A stretch of 50,879 bases of DNA, taken from NCBI GenBank assembly GCA_016839605.1, contig JAEOTX010000051.1, positions 1 through 50,879 of the forward strand. Reading direction: 5' to 3'. The stretch's first letter is position 1. The number at the start of each line of letters is the position of its first letter. Source of the stretch: Candidatus Thorarchaeota archaeon (GTDB lineage: Archaea; Asgardarchaeota; Thorarchaeia; Thorarchaeales; Thorarchaeaceae). The translations under genes were made by a program, and so were the position numbers. Below the pieces are notes generated by a model, which did not search any database, was not told the origin of the DNA, and saw nothing but the letters and a program-made list of their open reading frames with translations. Below are positions 18,778 through 28,646 of this stretch, one piece after another.

Positions 18778-18886
18778 TGGTGGGCCGGGGGAGACTTGAA
18801 CTCCCGATCTCTTGCATTCTGTGACTTGAGGCCCTAGGTCCTTAGCCGCCCCAAGCAAGAATCATACCAAGCTAGACTACCGACCC
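18778..18886 (-). tRNA. tRNA-Pro(GGG) with intron, CCA encoded
   Basis: GGGTCGG...CCGGCCC acceptor, discriminator A plus CCA; anticodon arm CTTGC-TTGGGG[intron]T-GCAAG; T-arm GGGAG-TTCAAGT-CTCCC. Confidence 0.92.
18817..18848 (-). other. tRNA-Pro intron (32 nt, canonical 37/38 position)
   Basis: BHB-like fold: TTGG / bulge GG|C / GGCT...AGTC / ACAG / bulge AA|T / GCAAG (central helix relaxed). Confidence 0.8.
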
Positions 18887-19022
18887 ATGCAGTCGTTGTC
18901 GTGCATTGATGCCAAGATAAACATTATTACATGAATCCTAGAACACGTGTTCGAACTATATTCCGGATGTGAGTCTACACTTATCTGCTGGAAATGAACC
19001 AGAGGCATCAAAGGTGGTGTCA

Positions 19023-20078
19023 ATGACTACAGATTTGCTCTATCATGAAATGTTCACTAAACATGTGATGTCACCGGGTCACCCTGAGAGACCTGAAAGA
19101 CTGATATCAGCTATGAAACACATCCAAGAAACCGGTCTTCTTGAGGAATCCAAAGTCAAGTTGATTGAGGCTACACCAGCCAATCTTGACTTGGTTCATT
19201 CAATACATGAAAAGCAGTACATCGATATGGTCAAGGCCAAGTCCGATGCTGGAGGGGGATACTTCACAATGGATACGGCTGTTAACAAGTACACCTACGA
19301 TGCTGCGATGCTGGCTGCTGGTGCTGGAACATTGGCTATGGATCGAATCATAGAAGGTGTTTCTAAGAATGCATACGTGTTATGTCGCCCACCAGGACAC
19401 CATGCAGAATATGACAGAGCCTTCGGTTTTTGCTTCATCAATAACGTGGCTATTGCAGCAAAACATCTCATTCAACGACATGGAATCCAGAGAGTGCTAA
19501 TTGTAGACTATGATGCTCACCATGGGAATGGGACCCAGAATGCGTTCTATGCAAACAATCAGGTCCTCTATATAGGACTCCACCAAGATGGACGAACACT
19601 GTTCCCTGGGTCAGGGTTTCCGGACGAGATTGGTTCAGGTGAAGGGAGGGGGTACAACGTCAATCTTGCAATGTACCCAGGAGCAGGTGACAAATCCTAT
19701 GATATTGCGTTTTCCGAGATCGTCGAGAAGATTGGCGAATCGTTTAGTCCTGAGTTTGTGCTCGTTTCATGTGGTTTTGATGGACACTTCAGTGATCCGT
19801 TGACCGTATTGGGTTTGACTACCTCTGGAATGGCAATGATGAACTCACGACTGAATTCAATGGCAAAGAAGCTCTGTGAGGGGAAAATCGCGTTCTTCCT
19901 TGAGGGTGGTTATGACCTTGATATAGTAGGAAAATGTTCACGTAACATAATCGAAGAACTCAGTGATACTGATACTACATCATACAATGATATCCATTCT
20001 GAGAGCGAGAATTGCACCCAGCACACAAAAGAGCTCATTGATAGGCTAAAAGACTCCTTGAATGATGTTCATTTTTAG
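19023..20078 (+). CDS. Histone deacetylase-family protein
   Basis: HPERPERL, RPPGHHAEYDRAFGFCFINNVAIAA, VDYDAHHGNGTQNAFY, GGYD. ORF opens at 18969; ATG 19023 is likely. Confidence 0.93.
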   Translation: MTTDLLYHEMFTKHVMSPGHPERPERLISAMKHIQETGLLEESKVKLIEATPANLDLVHSIHEKQYIDMVKAKSDAGGGYFTMDTAVNKYTYDAAMLAAGAGTLAMDRIIEGVSKNAYVLCRPPGHHAEYDRAFGFCFINNVAIAAKHLIQRHGIQRVLIVDYDAHHGNGTQNAFYANNQVLYIGLHQDGRTLFPGSGFPDEIGSGEGRGYNVNLAMYPGAGDKSYDIAFSEIVEKIGESFSPEFVLVSCGFDGHFSDPLTVLGLTTSGMAMMNSRLNSMAKKLCEGKIAFFLEGGYDLDIVGKCSRNIIEELSDTDTTSYNDIHSESENCTQHTKELIDRLKDSLNDVHF

Positions 20079-22333
20079 TCGTTCTCGATTTCAAAGTCCT
20101 CGAGAAGAGTCTGTATCGAGTAGGTATCTTCATCATCTTCAGGTTCAATAAGAGAAGTGGTTTCGCCTTCCGTGACCGGTACATCCACTCCAAGCTGTCG
20201 TTTTATTGATTTGGCTAAGGAAGTGCCTATGGTTGGCACGCGGGCGATTTCTTCAAGTGATGCATGATAGAGGTCAGACTGGTTCTTCATGCCATTGGCA
20301 TATAACATCCTGCCTCTTATACGACCGATCCCTCTGAGAACGACAAGATCCAGTAGTTCTCTTTGCACTCCATATTTGAGACGAGACCGAAGATTGTAGA
20401 AGAATGGAATATGTTGCGTAGCATTGACTACTCTTGCAATCTCTGATGCTGAATAGACTAGCCACTCTGCAGTCTGAACATACCTGTGAACATCACCCAT
20501 ACCTACATTGAATCCTTCAGTGATTTCACGTTCCGAACTCTCAGAGATCCACTCTTCAAGCAGTCGTGCTGTCTTTACTTCTGCAAGATACCGGCCATAG
20601 TCTTCAATCTCATCTATTGGAGGTTCAATCATGAAGTCATTCTTGTGTTCTTCTACAAAGGAATCGTACTCATCAAAATCGGTTCTAGTTAGATAGGTGA
20701 TTTGTTGGTCTGGAGTATGGCATATGAGATGTAGAGCACCAATGGACGTGACCTCTTTGGCCTCAGAGAGAGTATCACGGAGTAGTATAGCTGTATAGGG
20801 ATCAATGTACAGTCTAGATGCCCTCCTACCCAAAGGTGTAGCAGAGTATGCTCCAGATTCTGTGCTTTCAATCAATTGACCATCTTGAAGGAATATCAGT
20901 GCTGACGAAACATGGTGTTGAATTTCCAGTGGGTCAAATTGACATGAGAAGAATGTGCCTTTGATCAATGAGTCAACTTCCTCTCTGTTTCGTGTCATAT
21001 CAGTCGCAATGGATGCGAGCAGGTGAGAACGAAGAGCGGAAGGTGATGCGAGCTTGGATGTGATTCTCTCTGGCTCGGCTAACACATACTCGTCAGTCAG
21101 TGCATCACGTTCTAGCTCGGATTTGGCAATGAGAATAGCTTCTCCATAGCTATCGTATTTTGGGCGACCAGCCCTTCCGGCCATCTGTTTGTACTCAAGA
21201 ACAGGGATAGTGTAGCTACCTCTGCCTTGTTCAAAGCGTCGATAATCACGAATGACAACACGTCTGGCAGGAAGATTCACACCAGCAGCTAGGGTAGGAG
21301 TTGCAATAACGACCTTCAACATGTCATCCTTAAAGAAGTCTTCAACCAATGTGCGTTCGTTGTTGTCAAGTCCAGCGTGGTGAAAAGCCACACCCGAAGC
21401 AATGACTCGAGCAAGAGTCTTCGTTGCTTCTGGAGCCGAGGGTCTTTTGGACAGCTTCTTAGCTGCTTTCGTCAACAGCTCTTGTGCGTCTACATTGAGA
21501 TAGGGACGGACAGACGAAGCAATCTTCTTGGCTACTGCAACGGTCGATCGCCTGCTTGATACAAAGACAAGAGCTTGCCCCTTTTCATCCAGAATATCGC
21601 ATACCACATCACTAACTATCTCAGGTCGTCTTCTCGGAATGGATTTGGACCTACCATCAAGAATGAATGAGATCTTATTATCAAAATAGACCCCTTCTCT
21701 CAATGGTACTGGTCTCCATGTACTTGTAACAAGTTCTGCGTTCAACCACTCAGCAATTCTATCTGAATTTGAGATAGTTGCACTTAATGCTACAATTTGT
21801 AGGTCTGGAAGGCTCTGCATCATCTTAGCTATAACCATTTCCAATGTAGGACCACGTTTTGAATCATTGACTAGATGGACCTCATCTACGACAATGATTC
21901 CTATATCTTCAAGCCACTGAGTCCTATGACGCACCAATGAGTCGGCTCTTTCTGTAGTTAGTACAACTATGTCAGCCTCTTTGAGTCGTGTGCCTGGGGA
22001 GTCATAGTCCCCTATCGACATTGCTATTGTAATTCCAAGCGATTCGTATTTCTTGAATTCAGAGTATTTCTCTCGTGCAAGCGAGCGCAATGGAACAAGG
22101 TATAGCGCTTTGCCACGACCTTCTAGGATGCTCTTGAGCATGCATATCTCTGATACCAGTGTCTTGCCAGCACTTGTAGGGACTGCCAGAACAAGGTTGT
22201 TTCCATCTAGTACTCCTGTTTCAAATGCAGACACCTGAGGTGGAAAGAGTGTGGAGATTCCAGTGGCTTGAATCAGGCTGATGACCTTCTTATTTATTGA
22301 CAAGCTCTCAAGTTGCGTTGTGGTCATCTCCAT
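20075..22333 (-). CDS. hel308: Hel308-like Ski2-family helicase
   Basis: LAVPTSAGKTLVSE, VDEVHLV, ATPTLAAGVNLPARRVVI, QMAGRAGRPKYD, C-terminal HhH region. Confidence 0.92.
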   Translation of the reverse strand: MEMTTTQLESLSINKKVISLIQATGISTLFPPQVSAFETGVLDGNNLVLAVPTSAGKTLVSEICMLKSILEGRGKALYLVPLRSLAREKYSEFKKYESLGITIAMSIGDYDSPGTRLKEADIVVLTTERADSLVRHRTQWLEDIGIIVVDEVHLVNDSKRGPTLEMVIAKMMQSLPDLQIVALSATISNSDRIAEWLNAELVTSTWRPVPLREGVYFDNKISFILDGRSKSIPRRRPEIVSDVVCDILDEKGQALVFVSSRRSTVAVAKKIASSVRPYLNVDAQELLTKAAKKLSKRPSAPEATKTLARVIASGVAFHHAGLDNNERTLVEDFFKDDMLKVVIATPTLAAGVNLPARRVVIRDYRRFEQGRGSYTIPVLEYKQMAGRAGRPKYDSYGEAILIAKSELERDALTDEYVLAEPERITSKLASPSALRSHLLASIATDMTRNREEVDSLIKGTFFSCQFDPLEIQHHVSSALIFLQDGQLIESTESGAYSATPLGRRASRLYIDPYTAILLRDTLSEAKEVTSIGALHLICHTPDQQITYLTRTDFDEYDSFVEEHKNDFMIEPPIDEIEDYGRYLAEVKTARLLEEWISESSEREITEGFNVGMGDVHRYVQTAEWLVYSASEIARVVNATQHIPFFYNLRSRLKYGVQRELLDLVVLRGIGRIRGRMLYANGMKNQSDLYHASLEEIARVPTIGTSLAKSIKRQLGVDVPVTEGETTSLIEPEDDEDTYSIQTLLEDFEIEND

Positions 22334-22348
22334 TGCAAAGGTTGTCTG

Positions 22349-24427
22349 TTAGCTTGTGGTTGAAATTCGTATGGTACCACTGCCTTCGCCTTTGGGTCTA
22401 TATACCGTGCCCTCTCGTAGAAGCCGTTCTATGATGGTTTCAGCTCTCTCTCGAGGTAGACCCTTGGCTTCTAATCTCTGCAATAGCTCGACCTCGCTAT
22501 CCGAACCGTCGGTTTCCATTTCTCTAAGGGTGTTGATAATCATAGTTCTAGCGCTTCTCTGAGAAGCACTCTGCTCTGATATTACACGGTCAATGTCATA
22601 TTCGCCAGTCTCAACATCAAAGGCTACCATTTGTAATGACGCTCTCATAAGGTTCACAGCCGCTTGGCCGTCCTCTTTTGTGACGTTCGTTCGCAGAGCC
22701 ATTCTTGCTCGAGCTTCTGCAAGACGGACCAAGGACTCTAGCTGCCGAGCAGTAATTGGTACAGGTGCAGCCCCTCCTTCAGCCCTCTTGCGGAGACCCA
22801 CATAGAAGTCCTCAATTGCCTGAGCAGCCTCCGGAGACAGCTGAGGAATAACATTGCGGTTTGCATATCCAATGTACTTCTTCAAGAGTCCTGGAGGGAT
22901 TGGAGCTGTTTCATCTGTTGTCTTCCGTGGTTTCATCTGATGCATATCCAGAATGAACCTAGCTAGTTCCTTATCACGTTCTTCGTCTGGAGTGTCAATC
23001 ATGACCCAGATTAAATCAAATCTAGATAATATTGTGAAAGGCAGTTTGATGTTTTCTTGTGGGGTCCACGATGTTTCATATCGGCCAAGTGTTGGGTTCG
23101 CCGCAGCTAAGATTGAGGTGCGTGCATTCAATGTTGCAACAATGCCAGCTTTTGCTATACTTACAGTATGCTGTTCCATTGCTTCATGTATTGCTGTTCG
23201 ATCATTTGGGTCCATTTTGTCAAACTCATCGATACATGCAATTCCTTGATCTGCCAAGACCAATGCTCCAGCTTCTAGTGTCATAGCTCCGCTATCAGTG
23301 TCGTGAATAACGGCTGCTGTCAATCCTGCAGCAGTGGTACCTTTTCCTGATGTGTACAAGGCTCTGGAAGCAAGGTTTGATACAAATTTCAGAATCTGGC
23401 TTTTTCCTGTGCCGGGATCACCAACCATCAGAATATTCGACCGTCCTCTCAATCGAGTTCCATCTGGCAGTGTTTTATCGACCCCACCAAATAGAAGAAG
23501 AGAGATGGACGTCTTTATGTCGTCATATCCTTGTATTGCAGGGGCGATTGATCTGTATATCTTCTCATGGACATACGGATTCTTAGACAGTTCGATTATC
23601 TCTTTCTCATCCTCTTCGGAGATGTCGAGCTGCTCATATTCCTTCTCAGCAATTTCGACCCCATTTGCTTCAATGAACACGTTGAAAGTGGCTAGCTTCC
23701 CACCCCTCCTAGAGAAGTCAGGAGTGGTTTGTAGCAGTCCAGTCACCTTGACCATGTCACCAGGTCGCGAAATGTCTACAATGTCGCCTTTGAGCACCAC
23801 ATCAACAGACCTTGGCATTTGTCCAGGAGGAAGCTCTTCGGGAGACTCTTGTATTCGGACCTTCTGCCAGTCTATGAACCGCGATTTCGCAAGCAATAGT
23901 CTCATAGGGGTTTTCTTCCCACAGGTAGAACACAACGGAGGTTCTGTATATCGACCTTCTTCTTGTTCTTGAGGAATTTCAGCCATGCAAACTCTGCATT
24001 GGAATGTAGCATTGACCAATAATGGCTTGACAATACTTGCGCGCATCATGATACCACTTATGCGGATAAGCTTCCCAATATGTCGCGACCGTATGTGTCT
24101 AAGGGGGACATTCTCGGTATAGTTTGTGATACGAACTTGCAGCGCGTCATGCCCAATTGTGTCCACATACTCGGGATCTTCGATTCTGAGAATTGAAACT
24201 AATGCATTATGTGTCATCTTGAGAAATGACTGAGGGTCTTCTGTGGCGAATGCCATGAAGACGTTATCAAAACCAATAAGGTCCTGGAAATTCACAACCA
24301 GTGAAGACTCGTCATCAATAGACATCTGTTGGACTCTGGACCAGTATACTGTGCTCCCTTGTTCATCCTTGTACGTACGAATGAACTCTTCAAATCGCTC
24401 CTGTTCAGTTTCCATTTCTAATGTCAT
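22349..24427 (-). CDS. mcm: Replicative helicase MCM
   Basis: LMVGDPGTGKSQILKFVSNLA, ACIDEFDKMDPNDR, LSRFDLIWV, CxxC zinc ribbon. Confidence 0.97.
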   Translation of the reverse strand: MTLEMETEQERFEEFIRTYKDEQGSTVYWSRVQQMSIDDESSLVVNFQDLIGFDNVFMAFATEDPQSFLKMTHNALVSILRIEDPEYVDTIGHDALQVRITNYTENVPLRHIRSRHIGKLIRISGIMMRASIVKPLLVNATFQCRVCMAEIPQEQEEGRYTEPPLCSTCGKKTPMRLLLAKSRFIDWQKVRIQESPEELPPGQMPRSVDVVLKGDIVDISRPGDMVKVTGLLQTTPDFSRRGGKLATFNVFIEANGVEIAEKEYEQLDISEEDEKEIIELSKNPYVHEKIYRSIAPAIQGYDDIKTSISLLLFGGVDKTLPDGTRLRGRSNILMVGDPGTGKSQILKFVSNLASRALYTSGKGTTAAGLTAAVIHDTDSGAMTLEAGALVLADQGIACIDEFDKMDPNDRTAIHEAMEQHTVSIAKAGIVATLNARTSILAAANPTLGRYETSWTPQENIKLPFTILSRFDLIWVMIDTPDEERDKELARFILDMHQMKPRKTTDETAPIPPGLLKKYIGYANRNVIPQLSPEAAQAIEDFYVGLRKRAEGGAAPVPITARQLESLVRLAEARARMALRTNVTKEDGQAAVNLMRASLQMVAFDVETGEYDIDRVISEQSASQRSARTMIINTLREMETDGSDSEVELLQRLEAKGLPRERAETIIERLLREGTVYRPKGEGSGTIRISTTS

Positions 24428-24590
24428 GATTGTTCAGAACACTCCGGATTTGGTCCTAGTGGTGTCACACGACTCTCACACTACGTCTACTGGGTCAGAT
24501 ATTAAAACCCGTTCTCGTTAGTTGTGAGTGTGCCTTTTTAACTCTGCCAGAGGTGTCAGGAATTTGTACGGGCAGTGATTTGTGAATATC

Positions 24591-25163
24591 TTATTCCGTT
24601 ACCATTTCGCGCCAAGTAGAAAGGAGTGTGCCAAGTTCATCGACAAGCCACCGCTCCTCTAATGCCATCTGCTTACGTCTGTCCTGATTTGCTCCAGACT
24701 TCGACTTCGCAACACGCCACAGTTTAGACAAACGAGTTTCGACTAGAATTTCGAGCATGTTTCGTATTTTTTCAATCTCTTCGTGCCGTCGAGGACCAAT
24801 CGATGTCTTGTCACTTTGCAGCTGGTTCACCTTTCGGATAATTGCAGAGTAAAGCAATGGAGGAAATACCTGCAGTTTGTGAGGCTGTTTCTCCTCTGCA
24901 TTATACAGATTCTGGAAACGTCTGAGTGATTCATAGGCCTCTGTTGCATCCAAGTCAACTAGATTGTGTGCAACTAGTTTTTCAATCACCCAATTAGGAA
25001 GCTGGGTTTCGGTTCCAGACTTGAATGGACCCAGCGTTTCGCCGCCAATACTTAGTTCAGGCACATCCTCTCGGAAACTACACGTACGTGTTTCGTTGAG
25101 AAACTGAATTTCAAATCGCTCTTTTGCAGTCCTGACATCGCGCTGAAAGGTCATTGTGTACAC
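24591..25163 (-). CDS. GINS subunit, probably Gins23-type by domain order
   Basis: N-terminal B-domain-like LGPFKSGTETQLPNWVIEKLVAHNLVDL followed by helical segment; next to mcm. Confidence 0.75.
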   Translation of the reverse strand: MYTMTFQRDVRTAKERFEIQFLNETRTCSFREDVPELSIGGETLGPFKSGTETQLPNWVIEKLVAHNLVDLDATEAYESLRRFQNLYNAEEKQPHKLQVFPPLLYSAIIRKVNQLQSDKTSIGPRRHEEIEKIRNMLEILVETRLSKLWRVAKSKSGANQDRRKQMALEERWLVDELGTLLSTWREMVTE

Positions 25164-25249
25164 AGGAATCTGTTGAATGACATACCATAAAGAGCTTGTT
25201 CTAGACAGCGGATTATAGTGCTCCTTTTAGTCTAGCAAGAGTACTCTCT

Positions 25250-25270
25250 AACACAAGTTAGGCTTGTGTT
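25250..25270. promoter_or_regulatory. 8-bp inverted repeat in the divergent GINS/RFC promoter region
   Basis: aacacaag-ttagg-cttgtgtt. Confidence 0.4.
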
Positions 25271-25351
25271 TCGAATAAACTGATACTTCCGGAGAAGCTT
25301 TTAAGAACACTAGAAGATTGTCACCGCAGCCTACGACTGGATGGGAATCAC

Positions 25352-26308
25352 ATGGATCTAGACCTCTGGACAGAGAAATATCGCCCTCCCACACTCGGAG
25401 AGATTATTGGACAGGAATCAATCATTGAGAGTCTAACCAAGTTCGTGGAGAATAGGAATGTACCACATTGTTTGTTCAGCGGGCCGCCAGGCACAAGCAA
25501 GACTACCGCTGCAATGGCGATGGCAAGAGATCTCTTTGGCGATACTTTTGATCGCAACTTCATGGAGCTAAATGCAAGTGATGAAAGAGGTATTGATGTC
25601 GTTAGAAACCAAATAAAGAACTTCGCCCGGACTATGCCTGCGGGAAATGCTCCATTCAAGATTCTGGTCTTGGATGAAGCAGACCACCTTACTGCTGATG
25701 CTCAACATGCGTTAAGACGTACGATGGAATCGTATGCGGGCTCATGTAGAATGATATTGATTTGCAATTATTCAAGTAGGATAATTCCACCAATTCAGTC
25801 TAGATGTGCAATATTCAGATTTGCCCGCCTAAGTGATGACTCGATGGCCAAGAGATTGAAGTACATTGCCAAAAGGGAGAAGGTTTCTGTCAATGTAAAT
25901 GGACACAAAGCCATACTATATCTTGCAGAAGGAGACATGCGTGCCGCTATCAACCTCCTTCAAGCATCTGCATCAGCAGGGGAAAAGGTGGATGATGCAG
26001 TAGTCTATTCAATAGCCGGTAGAGCGAATCCCAAGGCGATTAAGGAGATGTTGGACTCTGCAGATGTGAACTACGAAGACGCTCTAGAAAAGCTAAGGGT
26101 GCTCATCTATCAGCAAGGAGTATCACCCGTAGATTTAGCAAGGCAACTACATAGAGAGATCCTAAAACTGGACATCTCTGAGAATCAAAAGATGCTGATT
26201 CTTGAGAGGGCTGCAGAAGTTGAATTTAGAATAGGAGAAGGGGCAAGTGGTGAAGTCCAGTTGAGTGCACTATTAGCTCATATAGGACTGGAACGGGGTA
26301 AATCATGA
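25352..26308 (+). CDS. rfcS: Replication factor C small subunit
   Basis: WTEKYRPPTLGEIIGQ, LFSGPPGTSKTTAAMAMARDLFGD, LDEADHLT, SRC motif. Confidence 0.96.
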   Translation: MDLDLWTEKYRPPTLGEIIGQESIIESLTKFVENRNVPHCLFSGPPGTSKTTAAMAMARDLFGDTFDRNFMELNASDERGIDVVRNQIKNFARTMPAGNAPFKILVLDEADHLTADAQHALRRTMESYAGSCRMILICNYSSRIIPPIQSRCAIFRFARLSDDSMAKRLKYIAKREKVSVNVNGHKAILYLAEGDMRAAINLLQASASAGEKVDDAVVYSIAGRANPKAIKEMLDSADVNYEDALEKLRVLIYQQGVSPVDLARQLHREILKLDISENQKMLILERAAEVEFRIGEGASGEVQLSALLAHIGLERGKS

Positions 26309-27525
26309 ATCACAAGAATCTACCGTGGCCAGAACTTCATCGACCTACGAGTCTCGTACAATTGGCTGGCAACGTTGATGCAATAAGAGGACTGAAAGAA
26401 TGGGTTCAGTCCTGGATTAGGGGATCACCTACTAAGAGAGCTGCATTGCTAATTGGCCCTCCAGGCGTTGGAAAAACTGCTTCTGTTGGAGCGCTTTCTC
26501 ATGATTACGACTTAGAACTGGTAGAGTTCAATTCTAGTGATAAACGAAACAAGGGGAGTATCGAGAATCAGGTCTGGAAAGCAGCAACACAGCAAACATT
26601 GGATGGCAGACTTCGTCTTCTTCTTTTGGACGAGGTAGACGGGCTCTCCGGGACCAGTGATCGGGGAGGGGTGGGTGCAATCCTCAAAATCGTTGAAGAC
26701 ACAGTCCATCCTATCATAATGACTGCAAATGATCCGAGCAGCCCACGACTCAAAGATTTACTGAAGATCTGTAAGGTGTTCAAATTCGACCCGATCGAAC
26801 TGAATGACATGGTGGCTGTCATTAGAGAGATTGCAGCTGCACATGATTCCACATTTACCGATGATGTGTTAGAGGGAATTGCGGACAGGGCTGGAGGCGA
26901 CCTTCGAGCTGCAATATCTGATCTTGAAACTCTCTTTGTAAGCGGACGCACGTCAGATGTTGGACTACCATCACGTGACGTACGTCGTGAGGTTAGGGAC
27001 GCCTTTGGACGATTATTCATGACTACTGATCCAGAGGCTGCTAGGCGCGTTGTTTCAGAATTAGATATAGACCACAATCAGCTTCTTCTGTGGCTTGAAG
27101 AGAATGTTCATCTTCATCTCACGACTCTGGAAGAACTTGACCAAGGGCTTGAATATCTTTCACTTGCTGATTTATCCCTTGGACGAATTTGGAGGCGTCA
27201 GAACTGGAAGTTGTTGGCCTATGTATATGACTTTCTAGCAATTGGGGTGTCTGCAAGCAGGAAGGTGACGCCATATAGGAGTGTCGAGTATTCTCAGCCA
27301 TCCTGGCCAATGCTAATCTGGCGTGGGAATAGAAAACGTGACAAAGAATCAGACCTTCTTCTCAAACTATCTAGAATTGCATCGGTTTCTAAGAGAAGAG
27401 CGGCACGTGCTTATAGAGATGCAATGTTCGAGATGGTCAGACAAAATCCCAGATTGAAAGAAGCCTTTTCAGACTGGCTAGAAGTCAAGGAGGGCTTCTT
27501 TGATGAAAGAAGTAGTCGTCACTGA
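26305..27525 (+). CDS. rfcL: Replication factor C large subunit
   Basis: LLIGPPGVGKTASVGALSHDYDLELVEFNSSDKRN; overlaps rfcS by 4 nt. Confidence 0.94.
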   Translation: MNHKNLPWPELHRPTSLVQLAGNVDAIRGLKEWVQSWIRGSPTKRAALLIGPPGVGKTASVGALSHDYDLELVEFNSSDKRNKGSIENQVWKAATQQTLDGRLRLLLLDEVDGLSGTSDRGGVGAILKIVEDTVHPIIMTANDPSSPRLKDLLKICKVFKFDPIELNDMVAVIREIAAAHDSTFTDDVLEGIADRAGGDLRAAISDLETLFVSGRTSDVGLPSRDVRREVRDAFGRLFMTTDPEAARRVVSELDIDHNQLLLWLEENVHLHLTTLEELDQGLEYLSLADLSLGRIWRRQNWKLLAYVYDFLAIGVSASRKVTPYRSVEYSQPSWPMLIWRGNRKRDKESDLLLKLSRIASVSKRRAARAYRDAMFEMVRQNPRLKEAFSDWLEVKEGFFDERSSRH

Positions 27526-28324
27526 TAGCACTTAAGGTACGTCTGGACCTCCTGAGATAATTCATATGACCACTCAACTGTTTTTGAATCCTTGAAAGGG
27601 CATACCTACTAGTATTCATTCGAATAGGAATCGCTGTTTCCACTAGTACTAGGCATTCTGGTGGAGCTGGCTCAATACCTCCTGGAATTCTGTCACTACC
27701 ATTGAGATGATTTGAGAACGTTTGTATGTTCATTGCGCTGGTGCCAATCTGTAGAAGCAGTGATACTGTCTTTCTGATTAACTTCCAGAGAAAGTTAGTA
27801 CCAAAGATGTCCATAGTAAGGCCATCGTCGGATTCCAGCAGACATGCATTGAGAATAGTAGTTGTAGTCGGTCTATCACCATCTGGCTTGGAGAGAAGAG
27901 AGAAATCGCGGGTTCCTGACAGCAGTTGTGCAGCAGTTCTCATAGATTGCAAATCCATGTCGGATGAATCTATATCGAAATAATACCTGTAATGTCTCAT
28001 AAGTACGTCATATCGGGGATTGAAATTGGATGGGGCTAAAGTAGATGCCCACAATGCAATGTCAGATGGAAGATGTCTATTTACTCTGTCAATGTCGAGT
28101 TTCTTTTCTGTTTTTATTAGCACAATTTGACCTATGCTATGCACTCCACGGTCAGTACGGCCCGAGAATTGGACTGTCTGAGTAGAGTAATCGGTCTTAC
28201 TCTTCGGGTCCCACTGATTCAACGCGTCAATCAGTTCACCCTGGACAGTTATGAGGTTTGGCTGAAATTGGGATCCATGGTAACGATCTCCGAGATAGAA
28301 GAGACGTGTGATATAGGAATGCAA
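27485..28324 (-). CDS. truA: tRNA pseudouridine synthase A
   Basis: FYLGDRYHGSQFQPN, SGRTDRGVHSIGQ, RHYRYYF. Confidence 0.93.
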   Translation of the reverse strand: MHSYITRLFYLGDRYHGSQFQPNLITVQGELIDALNQWDPKSKTDYSTQTVQFSGRTDRGVHSIGQIVLIKTEKKLDIDRVNRHLPSDIALWASTLAPSNFNPRYDVLMRHYRYYFDIDSSDMDLQSMRTAAQLLSGTRDFSLLSKPDGDRPTTTTILNACLLESDDGLTMDIFGTNFLWKLIRKTVSLLLQIGTSAMNIQTFSNHLNGSDRIPGGIEPAPPECLVLVETAIPIRMNTSRYALSRIQKQLSGHMNYLRRSRRTLSAISDDYFFHQRSPP

Positions 28325-28340
28325 CTGGTAGACCTCTTAG

Positions 28341-28634
28341 TCATGACTGCCATAGTCCAAACAGATTTCGTAAGGCTCGTGCCCTGTGGTCCTCTATTCG
28401 ATAACGGTAGATTTTGATTCTCCCGAACATCTTTTCCTCGACAAGACCTGATGCGATAAGCACCTCGAGATGTGATTTGGTTGAGCTATGATTCAAAGAA
28501 ACTCTCCGACAGAGTTCGGATATGTTCAACTCGCTGGAAGTGGCCAGTTCTTTTATTATTTTGATTCTTCCTCTTGAAGAGAATAGCTCCTCTATCGGTA
28601 CTCGGAAACTGTCATCAGCATCAGTAGAAATCAT
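28341..28634 (-). CDS. ArsR-like winged-helix protein
   Basis: FSSRGRIKIIKELATSSELNISELCRRVSLNHSSTKSHLEVLIASGLVEE. Confidence 0.8.
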   Translation of the reverse strand: MISTDADDSFRVPIEELFSSRGRIKIIKELATSSELNISELCRRVSLNHSSTKSHLEVLIASGLVEEKMFGRIKIYRYRIEDHRARALRNLFGLWQS

Positions 28635-28646
28635 GTAAACCCCCTA

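Noticed and set aside
23334-23972. 212-aa plus-strand ORF
   Set aside because: Entirely antisense to mcm; serine-rich translation typical of antisense of a conserved gene.
22349-24427. Intein in MCM or other replication genes
   Set aside because: The MCM, RFC, CTP synthase and Hel308 ORFs are uninterrupted and of normal length around their catalytic motifs.
26568-27077. 169-aa minus-strand ORF
   Set aside because: Antisense to rfcL.
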